Assembly (NCBI GenBank): GCA_035621215.1
Contig: CP141729.1
Location: 1,386,944-1,450,943, forward strand
Length of the DNA stretch: 64,000 nucleotides
DNA from: Oscillospiraceae bacterium MB08-C2-2
GTDB lineage: Bacteria; Bacillota; Clostridia; Oscillospirales; Ruminococcaceae
Reading direction: 5' to 3'
Below, one piece after another: positions 31,779-40,418 of this stretch. The notes beneath the pieces were generated by a model. It ran no database searches. It saw only the letters and a program-made list of their open reading frames with translations, and was not told the origin of the DNA. How positions within the stretch are numbered: position 1 is the stretch's first letter; every line of letters starts with the position of its first letter. A program made the translations under genes and the position numbers.

Positions 31779-33815
31779 ATGTTAAGGCACAAATACACGA
31801 CTCCCCTGTGTATCGGCATTGTGGTGATCATGCTGCTGGCAACGGTTCTGTTTGTATTCGGTGAATCCTTTGGGCTATCGGTGGTGCAGACAGAAATGCC
31901 CTATGTGGAGTCTCTGTTTGCTACCGACCGTGTCCATACGCTGGATATTGTGGTGGACGAAGAAAGCTGGCAGGAAATGCTGGACAATGCGGCGGATAAG
32001 GAATACATTCCCGCCAACATCGTGCTGGATGGTAAATCGGTCAAGAACATCGGCCTGCGCACCAAGGGGAATTCCTCCCTTTCCAGCATTGTAAGCTCAG
32101 ATTCCGACCGTTACAGCTTTAAAATCGAATTTGACCATTACCAGACGGGCCAGACCTATTACGGTCTTGATAAGCTGGCACTGAACAACATCGTGCAGGA
32201 TAACACTTACCTAAAAGATTATATCAGCTATCAAATGATGAACGAGTTTGATGCGGATTCCCCACTATGTAGTTTCATTTACATCACAGTCAACGGCGAG
32301 GATTGGGGCTTATATCTGGCGGTGGAAGGCATTGAGGAAGCCTATGCCAGCCGAAACTACGGCTCGGATTATGGCCAGATTTATAAGCCCGACAGTATGA
32401 ATATGATGGGCGGCGGGGGCGGAAATAGAAACAATGATGAAAATGGCGAAATGCCTCAGAGAAACCCGCAGCAGCAAAATACAGAAGAAACCGTCACAGC
32501 CCCTGCCCAAATTTCAGCCGAGAACCAGACTGACACTGCTGCTTCTGCGAACCGCCAGAACGGGCCGGGAGGCGGAAGACAGGGCGGTGGACCCGGCGGC
32601 GGTGGTATGGGGGGCGGCATGGGCCGAGGCAGCACCGACGTGGCTTTGGTTTATTCCGATGACGAATATGAAAGCTACTCCAACATTTTTGACAATGCCG
32701 CCTTTGACATAACCAACACCGACAAGGACCGGCTTATCTCCACTCTAAAGCAGCTTTCAGAGGGAGAAGACCTTGAGGAAATCGTTAACATCCAAGAGGT
32801 TCTCCGCTATTTTGTGGTGCATAACTTTGTGCTGAATTTTGACAGCTACACCGGCAGTATGATGCACAACTACTATCTCTACGAAAAAGATGGCATGCTT
32901 TCGATGATCGCATGGGACTATAACCTTGCCTTTGGGGCTTTTTCAGGCGGCGGTGGTAATTCCCAAAGTGGAACCGATTCCACCACAGCCCTTATCAATT
33001 ATCCTATTGATACACCGGTTTCCGGCACCACCTTGGAAGACCGCCCTCTTTTGGGCAAGCTGCTGGAAAATGAAACCTACCTGAATCTCTATCACCAGCT
33101 TTTCGGCGAATTTATCTCCAGTTATTTTGAGAGCGGCGAGTTTGAGCAAATGATCGACAGCACCATTTCGCTGATTGCCCCCTATGTGGAAAAAGACCCC
33201 ACTGCCTTCTGCACCTATGAGGAGTTTACCGAAGCCTCTGCCATGCTCAAGAGCTTCTGTCTGCTTCGTGCCGAAAGTGTCCAAGGCCAGCTTGATGGCA
33301 GCATTCCCTCTACCAGCGAAGGTCAAGCCGCAGACAGCAGAAGCCTCATTGATGCTTCTGCTATCGACATCAAAAGTATGGGCTCCAATGGTGGAGGCCA
33401 GAATGCCCGCTCCAATGACCAATCCGCCAATGCACAGGAGGGTGAAACCACTTTCACCCCCGGTGACCTAGAAGGCAGCGAACAACCTAATCAAGCGGCC
33501 TTTGCTCCCGGCGGCCTACAAGATGGTTACTCTTCCCAAGATCAAGCCTCCGCAGAAAAGCCTATGGAGGATACCTCACAGGATGCTGCACCCACAGAGG
33601 AAAATCAGGCATCCGCGCGAGGCGCTCCTCCCAATGGTGGGGGGCAGAACGGCGGGCAAGGCGGAGGCCCACCCGGTAATGCACCACAAGGCTTTGGAGG
33701 ACAGCAGAAAGCCGCCTCCGGGTTTAATACCCAGCATCTCTATTATTTGCTGGCTGCTCTGCTTCTTTTGACGATGGGCATTGTTCTTGCTAATCGGTTC
33801 CGGGTTCATCGGTAA
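31779..33815 (+). CDS. CotH-family protein kinase-like surface protein
   Basis: The 678-residue protein has an N-terminal membrane anchor (GIVVIMLLATVLFVFG), then a CotH domain (about residues 45-420) with LRTKGNSSLSS, YLAVEGIEEAYASRNYG and the catalytic-type motif IAWDYNLAFGAF. CotH enzymes phosphorylate proteins with an atypical kinase fold and are known from spore coats. Two Gly/Gln/Asn-rich inserts (about 205-285, and 510-650 with several GGGQ runs) and a C-terminal membrane segment (YYLLAALLLLTMGIVLANRF) are unusual. A large exposed low-complexity tail held at both ends is likely. It closes the VTC-DUF4956-CotH operon. Confidence 0.88.
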   Translation: MLRHKYTTPLCIGIVVIMLLATVLFVFGESFGLSVVQTEMPYVESLFATDRVHTLDIVVDEESWQEMLDNAADKEYIPANIVLDGKSVKNIGLRTKGNSSLSSIVSSDSDRYSFKIEFDHYQTGQTYYGLDKLALNNIVQDNTYLKDYISYQMMNEFDADSPLCSFIYITVNGEDWGLYLAVEGIEEAYASRNYGSDYGQIYKPDSMNMMGGGGGNRNNDENGEMPQRNPQQQNTEETVTAPAQISAENQTDTAASANRQNGPGGGRQGGGPGGGGMGGGMGRGSTDVALVYSDDEYESYSNIFDNAAFDITNTDKDRLISTLKQLSEGEDLEEIVNIQEVLRYFVVHNFVLNFDSYTGSMMHNYYLYEKDGMLSMIAWDYNLAFGAFSGGGGNSQSGTDSTTALINYPIDTPVSGTTLEDRPLLGKLLENETYLNLYHQLFGEFISSYFESGEFEQMIDSTISLIAPYVEKDPTAFCTYEEFTEASAMLKSFCLLRAESVQGQLDGSIPSTSEGQAADSRSLIDASAIDIKSMGSNGGGQNARSNDQSANAQEGETTFTPGDLEGSEQPNQAAFAPGGLQDGYSSQDQASAEKPMEDTSQDAAPTEENQASARGAPPNGGGQNGGQGGGPPGNAPQGFGGQQKAASGFNTQHLYYLLAALLLLTMGIVLANRFRVHR

Positions 33816-33849
33816 TTCTTTTTCACAGATATTCCAAAAACACTCAGGC

Positions 33850-33895
33850 AAAGCCGTACTGCATCTTTTACTCAGAGAGGCAGTGCGGCTTTATT
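33850..33895 (+). terminator. Terminator of the CotH operon
   Basis: AAAGCCGTACTGC (33850-33862) pairs with GCAGTGCGGCTTT (33880-33892), one G-T pair, across a 17-nt loop, followed by ATTT. The short T-run makes it moderate. Confidence 0.6.
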
Positions 33896-33939
33896 TGGAG
33901 AATCCCTGTATGTAAAAAAAGAAATAGACAGTTATATCC

Positions 33940-34131
33940 TTACTTGGGTTGGCAGGTATCCGCACAAGCCGATCTCTGGGATGCGATAATACCAAGGCTA
34001 TCTCCTATTGCACTAAAAAAACTGCTCAATATGTTGACATCATCCATATCAAGATCCTGCGCAATGGCTACAGCGAAGGTTGTGGCAAGATAGGCAAGCC
34101 TCTCGCCGGAAACGCATTTGAGTTGAGACAC
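33940..34131 (-). CDS. Small conserved clostridial-type protein (63 aa)
   Basis: The 63-residue frame contains GERLAYLATTFAVAIAQDLD followed by MDDVNILSSFFSAIGDSLG and a Cys-containing C-terminus. It is a two-helix hydrophobic pattern that I recall from short uncharacterised clostridial proteins; no function is known to me. A GTG at 34131 is chosen because GAGGTG lies six bases upstream. It stands alone in a stretch of about 900 bases that otherwise looks degenerate. Confidence 0.5.
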   Translation of the reverse strand: MSQLKCVSGERLAYLATTFAVAIAQDLDMDDVNILSSFFSAIGDSLGIIASQRSACADTCQPK

Positions 34132-34357
34132 ATTTATCACCTCAAGACAGTATATGCCCATAGTGGAAGGAGTGCCTTGTGCTGCCAGCTCAAAATAAAA
34201 TACTTCTGAAAAGAAAATGCAGCTAAAAATTACACTTTTGGAAAATATGCAATTCAATTGCACGCTAACTGTAACGAGAGACTGGCTGAATATAATCCAC
34301 AACTAAAAAGCAAAGCGGAAGAATTGATTGCATGAGCAGCGTACTCAGAAGCAAAAA

Positions 34358-34540
34358 ATGTGGGCATTTCTGGCACCACTGGTAACCTTGGCTATTTTGG
34401 CGGGCAGTGTATACGTATGGTTTACAGCACAGGGAAAAGCCTCTCAGAATGCGGGCACTGCTAAATTTGATATCGATTACTCCATTTATATTTACGGCAG
34501 ACTGTCTCGCCTATTGCAAAGCAGTCTGTCTTGTATGTGA
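34358..34540 (+). pseudogene. Fragment of a TasA/camelysin-like exported protein
   Basis: The frame begins with a membrane segment (MWAFLAPLVTLAILAGSVYV) followed by WFTAQGKASQNAGTAKFDID. This resembles the N-terminus of TasA/camelysin-type matrix proteins (signal segment, then a WF-x-A, N-x-AGT-x-FDID pattern). The similarity stops after about 45 residues and the frame ends shortly afterwards, where the intact family continues for 150 or more. There is no good ribosome site. It is best read as a truncated remnant. A TTG start at 34328 would add ten residues. Confidence 0.4.
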
Positions 34541-34722
34541 GCCTGTATCGCAAAGCGGCATACCCACGCCCCATATCAATGAACATATTGTGGCAATCGG
34601 GCTCATATTCATTTTTGCAGGAAAGGCTGGCATAATACGGTTACACTGTAAGCGTCCTTAAGCGTCCTTTTCGGGCCTGAAATGGGCCCAGAGATTTTTG
34701 TAAATAAAATGCAAAGTGTTTC

Positions 34723-34751
34723 TTGACAAACGGCAAAATATAGCTTATAAT
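34723..34751 (+). promoter_or_regulatory. Perfect consensus promoter of tRNA-Cys
   Basis: TTGACA (34723-34728) and TATAAT (34746-34751) are spaced by 17 bases, with the tRNA starting 14 bases after the -10 box. Confidence 0.92.
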
Positions 34752-34765
34752 AGTCAATGTTGCAC

Positions 34766-34839
34766 GGCGCCATAGCCAAGGGGTAAGGCAGAGGTCTGCA
34801 AAACCTCTATCCCCAGTTCAAATCTGGGTGGCGCCTCCA
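34766..34839 (+). tRNA. tRNA-Cys (anticodon GCA)
   Basis: The 74-nt gene folds into a full cloverleaf. The acceptor arm GGCGCCA pairs with TGGCGCC (34829-34835). The anticodon stem GAGGT/ACCTC surrounds loop CTGCAAA with anticodon GCA at 34798-34800. The T arm contains GTTCAAATC. A U discriminator and an encoded CCA (34837-34839) are present. It has its own consensus promoter and terminator. Confidence 0.97.
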
Positions 34840-34852
34840 ATGAATAAGAGGG

Positions 34853-34895
34853 ATCTGTAAGACACATTTATTGTGTTCTTACAGATTCTTTTTCT
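34853..34895 (+). terminator. Terminator of tRNA-Cys
   Basis: ATCTGTAAGACACA (34853-34866) pairs with TGTGTTCTTACAGAT (34872-34886), one base bulged, followed by TCTTTTTCTT. Confidence 0.85.
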
Positions 34896-34998
34896 TGCTT
34901 TAAAATTTCTGCTGCTGGAAAAAGCAAATTTCAGAATTTTGAACCTTCTCTCCCCCTTTGACATAGGATAAAGCATAAACTTTTAGGGGGATTTTCAT

Positions 34999-35577
34999 AT
35001 GCCGCTTTTTTTCTCGGCCTTGCTGCTGTCCATTGCGGCAAGCAGCGATTGTCTGGTTATCGGCCTTAACTATGGTGCCAAGGGCATTCGCATAACCAAA
35101 ACAGCAAACCTGTTTATGGCAGCAATTTGCTTCGCAGGAACCTATTTTTCCATGCTGGCTGGTGTGGGGCTTGCACTTCTAATTCCGGCTTGGGTGGAAT
35201 CATTGGTGGGCGGGCTTATATTGATTCTATTGGGTGGCTACATGTTGTGGGGCGCCCTGCGGCCGCATCTGGGGGCCGTTTCAAGGTCAGACCCGCATCA
35301 AGTGGATGCAGATCAATCCAAGGCTATTGAACTGCGGGAATCACTGGGCATAAGCCTGTTGCTCTGCATCAACAACATAGGCATCGGCATTGGCGGCAGC
35401 GTGGCAGGTGTGGACCCTCTGCTCACCTCCCTGCTCTGTGCTTTCTTCAGCGTACTCTTTATAGGGCTTGGTAACTGGACAGCCGGAAGGTTCGCCCGCA
35501 CTCCGGCCAAGCTGTTGGAGATTGGTTCCGCCGGCATCCTGATTCTTCTGGGGCTGTATTCACTGCTTCAAATATAG
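34999..35577 (+). CDS. ytaF: YtaF-family (MntP-like) membrane protein
   Basis: The 192-residue protein has six membrane segments in two repeats with the small-residue and Asp motifs of the YtaF/MntP group (AASSDCLVIGLNYG near the start; GIGIGGSVAGVDP in the second half). YtaF is a sporulation membrane protein of unknown mechanism, and MntP relatives export Mn2+. AGGGGGA precedes the ATG. A TTGACA at 34958-34963 may be the -35 of its promoter, but the -10 is poor. A terminator follows the stop. Confidence 0.8.
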   Translation: MPLFFSALLLSIAASSDCLVIGLNYGAKGIRITKTANLFMAAICFAGTYFSMLAGVGLALLIPAWVESLVGGLILILLGGYMLWGALRPHLGAVSRSDPHQVDADQSKAIELRESLGISLLLCINNIGIGIGGSVAGVDPLLTSLLCAFFSVLFIGLGNWTAGRFARTPAKLLEIGSAGILILLGLYSLLQI

Positions 35578-35593
35578 ATAATCTTCACTGCAT

Positions 35594-35628
35594 AAAAAAT
35601 TCCCGCCAGACGGCGGGAATTTTTTTAT
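35594..35628. terminator. Bidirectional terminator between ytaF and the hydrogenase genes
   Basis: AATTCCCGCC (35598-35607) pairs with GGCGGGAATT (35612-35621) across a 4-nt loop, with an A-run before and a T-run after. Confidence 0.92.
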
Positions 35629-35650
35629 TGCAACACAGCAGACTTTGTTT

Positions 35651-37393
35651 TTAATAGCGACCGCGGGCGGTATAGGTGGTATGAAGCACCTCATGCGCCT
35701 TATGGCTGCCGGGTTTTCCAAAGAACTCCGCATACAGTGCCTTAACCATGGGGTTCTCATGAGATTTGCGCACTGTGTTTGCTTCATCGCTGGAATACAG
35801 CGCGGCGGCACGCAGAGCCTTGAGATCCACGAAATTGCGCACATGGCTTGGCTGAACCGGCTGTCCGCCGCCATTGACACAGCCACCAGGGCAGCCCATA
35901 ATCTCAATGAAGTGGTAGCTCTTCTCACCGGATTTAATGGATTCCAGCAGCTTCTTGGCATTGGAAAGCCCGGAGGCTACTGCAACATTTACATCCATAT
36001 CCCCCACCCGGTAGGTGGCTTCCTTGATGGCGGCAGTACCACGAACCTCTTTGAAGTCAACGGCCTCCAGAGGCTTGTCAGTAATCCACTCCACAGCGGT
36101 ACGCAAAGCGGCCTCCATAACACCGCCAGTGGCGCCAAAGATGGTTCCTGCACCAGAAGCTTCACCCAGAGGGTTATCAAATTCCTCATCGGGCAGTTCG
36201 GTAAATTCAAGGCCTGCCCGCTTGATCATACGGCTGATCTCACGGGTGGTGAGTGCGACATCGCAATCCGGCACGCCGGCGGCATTTTCATCCTCACGGC
36301 GAACCTCAAACTTTTTGGCAGTACAGGGCATTACACCCACCACAAAAATATCCTTGGGGTCCAGATTCATCTTCTCAGCATACCATGTTTTGGCGATAGC
36401 ACCAAACATTTGCTGAGGCGATTTGCAGCTGGAAAGATTGGGGATAAATTCCGGGTAATAGTGCTCGCAGTATTTAACCCAGCCCGGCGAGCAGGAGGTA
36501 ATCAGCGGCAGAGGGCCATTTCCCTTAACACGCTCGATAAACTCGTTTGCCTCCTCCATGATGGTCATATCGGCGGCGAAATCGGTATCAAACACTTTGG
36601 CGAAGCCAAGACGGCGCAGAGCGGCCACCATTTTTCCTGCGGCATTGGTGCCCACAGGCATTCCGAAATCCTCACCAATGGTGGCACGGATAGAAGGAGC
36701 AGTCTGCACGATTACATGCTTGGTGGGGTCAGCCAGCGCCTTCCAGACCTCGGCAGTCTGGTCCTTTTCGGCTATAGCACCGGTGGGGCAAACCACGATG
36801 CACTGCCCGCAGGAAACACAGGGCACCTCATCCAGATTCTGGTCGAAAGCACAGCCCACGTGCGTGCGGAAGCCACGCTCATTGGTTCCGATAACACCCA
36901 CAGCCTGCTGCTTGGAGCAAGCGGCCACACAGCGGCGGCAAAGGATGCACTTATTGTCGTTGCGGGTCATATGAACAGCGGAATCATCGGTTTCGTAAAC
37001 GATGTTTTCCCCTTCAAAGACCGTTTCATCGTCCACACCAAACTGGCGGCAAAGGCGCTGCAGCTCGCAGTTGCCATTGCGGATGCAGGAAAGGCACTTG
37101 CGGTCATGGGTGGAAAGGATCAGCTCCAAGGTAAGCCTGCGGGATTTGAACACCTTCTCGGTGTTGGTGAAAATCTCCATCCCCTCTGTTACCGGATAAA
37201 CACAGGCGGCCACAAGGCTTCTGGCGCCTTTGACCTCCACAACGCAGATGCGGCAGGCGCCGATGGCGTTGATATCCTTGAGATAGCACAGGGTGGGTAT
37301 ATCGATGCCGGCTGTGCGGGCCGCCTGAAGAATAGTTGTATTCTGCGGCACAGACAGAGGCATACCATTAATTTGAATATTCAGCATCTTCAT
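35651..37393 (-). CDS. hndD: [FeFe] hydrogenase catalytic subunit, NADH-linked type
   Basis: The 580-residue protein has the full modular set. An N-terminal [2Fe-2S] domain (CYLKDINAIGACRICVVE) is followed by a His/Cys3 cluster (HDRKCLSCIRNGNCELQRLC), two 4Fe-4S ferredoxin clusters (CILCRRCVAACS; CVSCGQCIVVCP) and the H-cluster domain. All three signatures are intact: TSCSPGWVKYC, MPCTAKKFE and EIMGCPGGCVNGGGQ. A small C-terminal Fe-hydrogenase domain ends the chain. It reduces protons or oxidises H2 with HndC and HndB, coupled to NADH and ferredoxin. The ATG at 37393 lies after GAGGAG. It follows HndC by 19 bases. Confidence 0.95.
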   Translation of the reverse strand: MKMLNIQINGMPLSVPQNTTILQAARTAGIDIPTLCYLKDINAIGACRICVVEVKGARSLVAACVYPVTEGMEIFTNTEKVFKSRRLTLELILSTHDRKCLSCIRNGNCELQRLCRQFGVDDETVFEGENIVYETDDSAVHMTRNDNKCILCRRCVAACSKQQAVGVIGTNERGFRTHVGCAFDQNLDEVPCVSCGQCIVVCPTGAIAEKDQTAEVWKALADPTKHVIVQTAPSIRATIGEDFGMPVGTNAAGKMVAALRRLGFAKVFDTDFAADMTIMEEANEFIERVKGNGPLPLITSCSPGWVKYCEHYYPEFIPNLSSCKSPQQMFGAIAKTWYAEKMNLDPKDIFVVGVMPCTAKKFEVRREDENAAGVPDCDVALTTREISRMIKRAGLEFTELPDEEFDNPLGEASGAGTIFGATGGVMEAALRTAVEWITDKPLEAVDFKEVRGTAAIKEATYRVGDMDVNVAVASGLSNAKKLLESIKSGEKSYHFIEIMGCPGGCVNGGGQPVQPSHVRNFVDLKALRAAALYSSDEANTVRKSHENPMVKALYAEFFGKPGSHKAHEVLHTTYTARGRY

Positions 37394-37412
37394 TGTTCGG
37401 TACACTCCTCTA

Positions 37413-39200
37413 CTATTGCTTGATGATGGCATCGAATCTGCATTTTTCCATACAAGCGCCGCACTTAATGCACTTTGCCTGATCGATGAGATGAACCTGC
37501 TTCACCGAACCGGAAATGGCACCGGTGGGGCAGACACGGGCGCAGGCGGTGCAGCCTCTGCACTTTTCGGGAATGATCAGATAGCTCAGCAGATCCTTGC
37601 AGACACCGGCCGGGCATCTCTTATCCTGCACATGGGCAATGTATTCATCCCGGAAAAACCGCAGGGTGGAAAGCACAGGATTTGCGGCGGTCTGGCCCAA
37701 GCCGCAGAGAGAGTTTTCCTTGATGTGATAGCAAAGCTCCTCCATCTTATCCAAATCGCTCATCGTGCCCTTGCCCTTGGAGATTTTATCCAGCATCTCA
37801 TAGAGGCGCTTGGTTCCGATACGGCAGGGTGTGCACTTGCCGCAGCTCTCATCCACAGTAAACTCCAGAAAGAACTTGGCAATATCCACCATACAGGTGG
37901 TTTCATCCATAACAATCAAGCCGCCGGAGCCCATCATAGAGCCGATAGCCAAAAGATTGTCATAGTCAATTTCAATATCCATATGGGAAGCGGGAATACA
38001 GCCACCAGAGGGGCCACCCGTCTGCGCAGACTTGAACTTTTTGCCGCCCGGGATGCCGCCGCCGATTTCTTCCACAATTTCACGCAGGGTGGTGCCCATG
38101 GGAACCTCAACCAGACCGGTATTGGTAATCTTTCCGCCCAGTGCGAACACCTTGGTGCCTTTGGATTTTTCTGTTCCGATGCTGCTGAACCAATCCGCGC
38201 CCTTGAGAATAATCTGAGGGATATTGGCGTAGGTTTCCACATTGTTGAGAACCGTCGGCTTGCCGAAAAGGCCCTTAACAGCCGGGAACGGAGGCCGGGG
38301 CCGGGGCTCACCACGGTGGCCTTCGATGGAAGTCATGAGGGCAGTTTCCTCGCCGCAGACAAAAGCACCGGCTCCCAGCCGAAGCTCCAAATCAAAACTA
38401 AAGCCACTGTCAAGGATGTTCTCGCCCAAAAGGCCCATTTCCTTGGCCTGACCCACGGCGATTTCCAAGCGGTGCACGGCGATGGGGTATTCGGCACGGA
38501 CATAGACAAAGCCCTTGGTGGCTCCAATGGCATAGCCCGCAATACACATGGCCTCAATCAGCGCATGGGGATCGCCTTCCAGGATAGAACGATCCATAAA
38601 AGCGCCCGGATCGCCTTCGTCGGCGTTGCAGCAGACATATTTTTGGTCGTTGACCGAAGCCTTGGCAAAGCTCCATTTCATGCCGGTGGGGAAGCCTGCA
38701 CCGCCTCTGCCCCGAAGGCCGGAGGCCTTCATGACATCGATGACATCATCGGGAGACATTTCAGTAAGCACCTTGGCCAATGCCTGATATCCGTCAAAAG
38801 CTATGTATTCGTTGATATCCTCAGGATTGATCAGGCCGCAGTTGCGAAGCGCCACCCGCTTCTGCTTTTTATAAAAGCCGGTTTCCTCCAAAGAGACAAT
38901 CTCATCCCCATGGATGGTTTCCTCATAGACCAAGCGAGTGACAACCCGGCCTTTCAGGAGATGCTCGGTGACAATTTCGGGAACATCCTCCACCTTGACC
39001 ATGGAATAAAAGGTTCCCTCGGGATAGACAATCATAATGGGGCCCAAAGCACAAAGCCCGAAGCAGCCAGTCTTGACAATTTTAACTTCATCGGAAATAC
39101 CGGCCTTGGACAAGTTTTTTTCCAGTTCCCGGATGATGGCTTCGGACCCGGAAGATGTACAGCCGGTTCCACCGCACACCATTACATGTGAGCGTATCAT
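37413..39200 (-). CDS. hndC: NuoF-like NADH/flavin subunit of the hydrogenase
   Basis: The 595-residue protein has an N-terminal thioredoxin-like [2Fe-2S] domain (CGGTGCTSSGS ... CFGLCALGP) and the NADH- and FMN-binding NuoF core (GLRGRGGAGFPTGMKW and the GAGAFVCGEETALM region). The NuoF 4Fe-4S site is ESCGKCTPCRIGT. Two C-terminal 4Fe-4S clusters follow (CRGCTACARVCP; CIKCGACMEKC). This subunit exchanges electrons with NADH and is the flavin site where electron bifurcation is thought to occur. GGGGGG precedes the ATG. It is co-transcribed with HndB and HndD. Confidence 0.95.
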   Translation of the reverse strand: MIRSHVMVCGGTGCTSSGSEAIIRELEKNLSKAGISDEVKIVKTGCFGLCALGPIMIVYPEGTFYSMVKVEDVPEIVTEHLLKGRVVTRLVYEETIHGDEIVSLEETGFYKKQKRVALRNCGLINPEDINEYIAFDGYQALAKVLTEMSPDDVIDVMKASGLRGRGGAGFPTGMKWSFAKASVNDQKYVCCNADEGDPGAFMDRSILEGDPHALIEAMCIAGYAIGATKGFVYVRAEYPIAVHRLEIAVGQAKEMGLLGENILDSGFSFDLELRLGAGAFVCGEETALMTSIEGHRGEPRPRPPFPAVKGLFGKPTVLNNVETYANIPQIILKGADWFSSIGTEKSKGTKVFALGGKITNTGLVEVPMGTTLREIVEEIGGGIPGGKKFKSAQTGGPSGGCIPASHMDIEIDYDNLLAIGSMMGSGGLIVMDETTCMVDIAKFFLEFTVDESCGKCTPCRIGTKRLYEMLDKISKGKGTMSDLDKMEELCYHIKENSLCGLGQTAANPVLSTLRFFRDEYIAHVQDKRCPAGVCKDLLSYLIIPEKCRGCTACARVCPTGAISGSVKQVHLIDQAKCIKCGACMEKCRFDAIIKQ

Positions 39201-39221
39201 TATTCTTTTACCCCCCGCTTA

Positions 39222-39593
39222 CTACTTGTTGGCAGCGCCGATGGTATACTCGGTTACCACCTTGCCGCCAATGAGATGCTGATGAACCACCTTGATTGCT
39301 TTTGCCGCTGTCATATTCACATAGGTAATCTTGGGCTTATCCTTCTCGAAAACCTCCACAACAGGCTCATACTGGCACACGCCGATGCAGCCGGTTTGGG
39401 TAATGGCGACCGTATCCAGATTTTCCTTAGCCGCTTCCTCCACAAAGGATTGGAGCACCGGCCGTGCGCCCGCCGCAATGCCGCAGGTAGCCATACCCAC
39501 CACCACACGGGTCTTTTCTGTTCTGTCATCCCGGATGCCCATGCCAACACGGGCCTTTTCTCGCAGAGCCTTTAGTTCTTCTAATGATTTCAT
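39222..39593 (-). CDS. hndB: Thioredoxin-like [2Fe-2S] subunit of the hydrogenase
   Basis: The 123-residue protein is a thioredoxin-fold [2Fe-2S] ferredoxin with its cysteines in MATCGIAAGA and TQTGCIGVCQ, typical of HndB-type subunits. AGGGAGG precedes the ATG. It is the first hydrogenase structural gene after a 264-base gap. In well-known hnd operons a NuoE-like HndA gene comes first, and that gene is not present here. Confidence 0.9.
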   Translation of the reverse strand: MKSLEELKALREKARVGMGIRDDRTEKTRVVVGMATCGIAAGARPVLQSFVEEAAKENLDTVAITQTGCIGVCQYEPVVEVFEKDKPKITYVNMTAAKAIKVVHQHLIGGKVVTEYTIGAANK

Positions 39594-39836
39594 TGATAAT
39601 CCTCCCTAGAATGTATAGCTGAATCAGCATAATTCCCTTTTTCTTGTTGAGACTATACAGCCAATCTGAACTTAACCCGAAATAAAGATTGTTAAAAAAC
39701 AGGCAAAATAAGACGTACCAATCTGTTATAAACTCAGCAACTCCCCCTCTATCCCTGTGAGCAAGGAAGCTTGGGTAGCCAAGCCTATATTCATAATTAT
39801 ACAAAACTAGGTATAAAACCGGCCAAATACAGCCGC
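39594..39836. other. Gap ahead of hndB, no gene seen
   Basis: This is where a NuoE/HndA gene would be expected. No frame here has its four-cysteine pattern. A TATAAT-like -10 on the minus strand lies near 39796-39801 but lacks a good -35. Confidence 0.45.
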
Positions 39837-39857
39837 AAAAAATTCCGCCCAAGGCGG
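39837..39857 (-). terminator. Short terminator after the GHKL ATPase gene
   Basis: On the minus strand CCGCC-TTGGGCGG folds to a 5-bp GC stem followed by AATTTTTT, immediately after the ATPase stop codon. It is modest and could be read through to hndB. Confidence 0.5.
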
Positions 39858-40418
39858 TCATTCGCGCTCATTTGTAGTTGTAAAAAGGACCGTTCTTTGC
39901 TCCTGTAGATACTCCTGAATCCACAGGGTGACCTCCGGGCTGTTCAAAGGGATATCGCCCAGCTGCTCCCGCATTTGCCGGGTATCCAACCGCAGTTCTG
40001 TGTCATCCTCCCGGTAGCAGTAGACCACATCCAGCTCCGGGTTGCAGGCAATCAGCAGCCGCACCACCCCATCCACATCACCCAGAGGCAGCATGTCAAT
40101 ATGATGCGTGTAAAAAACCGCCGTTACAACGGTTCCCCTGCCCGGCTCAGATTCCACCGAAAAGTGGCCTCCAGTCTGCTGACAAGCCATTTTAAAAAGA
40201 GGAAGCCCCAACCCCACCTTACGGGTGGTGCGGGTGGTATAAAAGGGATCCTGCGCCATCTGGGCCTGCTGGGGCTGCATGCCTTTGCCGTTATCCGCCA
40301 GAGAAATCTCCAAACAGGAAGCATCACTTTGTGCCAAGATCGAAAGCTCCAACAGAGTTGCTCCCGCCGAAACAGCATTTTGAGCAACATCCATAATGTG
40401 CAGCGAAAGCTCCAGCAT
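39858..40418 (-). CDS. GHKL-type ATPase associated with the hydrogenase
   Basis: The 186-residue protein has a histidine-kinase-like ATPase fold without a phospho-acceptor domain: N-box HIMDVAQNAVSAGAT, G1 LADNGKGM, and G2 GLGLPLFKMACQQ. The C-terminal ~75 residues are unassigned. Genes of this type commonly lie in clostridial NADH-hydrogenase clusters, and a regulatory kinase or switch role is assumed rather than shown. The ATG at 40418 follows GAGGTG. It is transcribed away from the DRTGG/anti-sigma gene set across a 400-base divergent promoter region. Confidence 0.82.
   Translation of the reverse strand: MLELSLHIMDVAQNAVSAGATLLELSILAQSDASCLEISLADNGKGMQPQQAQMAQDPFYTTRTTRKVGLGLPLFKMACQQTGGHFSVESEPGRGTVVTAVFYTHHIDMLPLGDVDGVVRLLIACNPELDVVYCYREDDTELRLDTRQMREQLGDIPLNSPEVTLWIQEYLQEQRTVLFTTTNERE

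Noticed and set aside
35645-39191. Two ~590-codon open frames on the plus strand opposite hndD and hndC
   Set aside because: They mirror the GC-rich third positions of the true minus-strand genes, lack ribosome sites, and translate to low-complexity His/Gly-rich sequence with no family match.
39594-39836. Possible HndA (NuoE-like) gene in the gap before hndB
   Set aside because: No frame contains the CX(4)C and CX(3)C cysteine pattern. The region is AT-rich and too short for a ~160-residue subunit.
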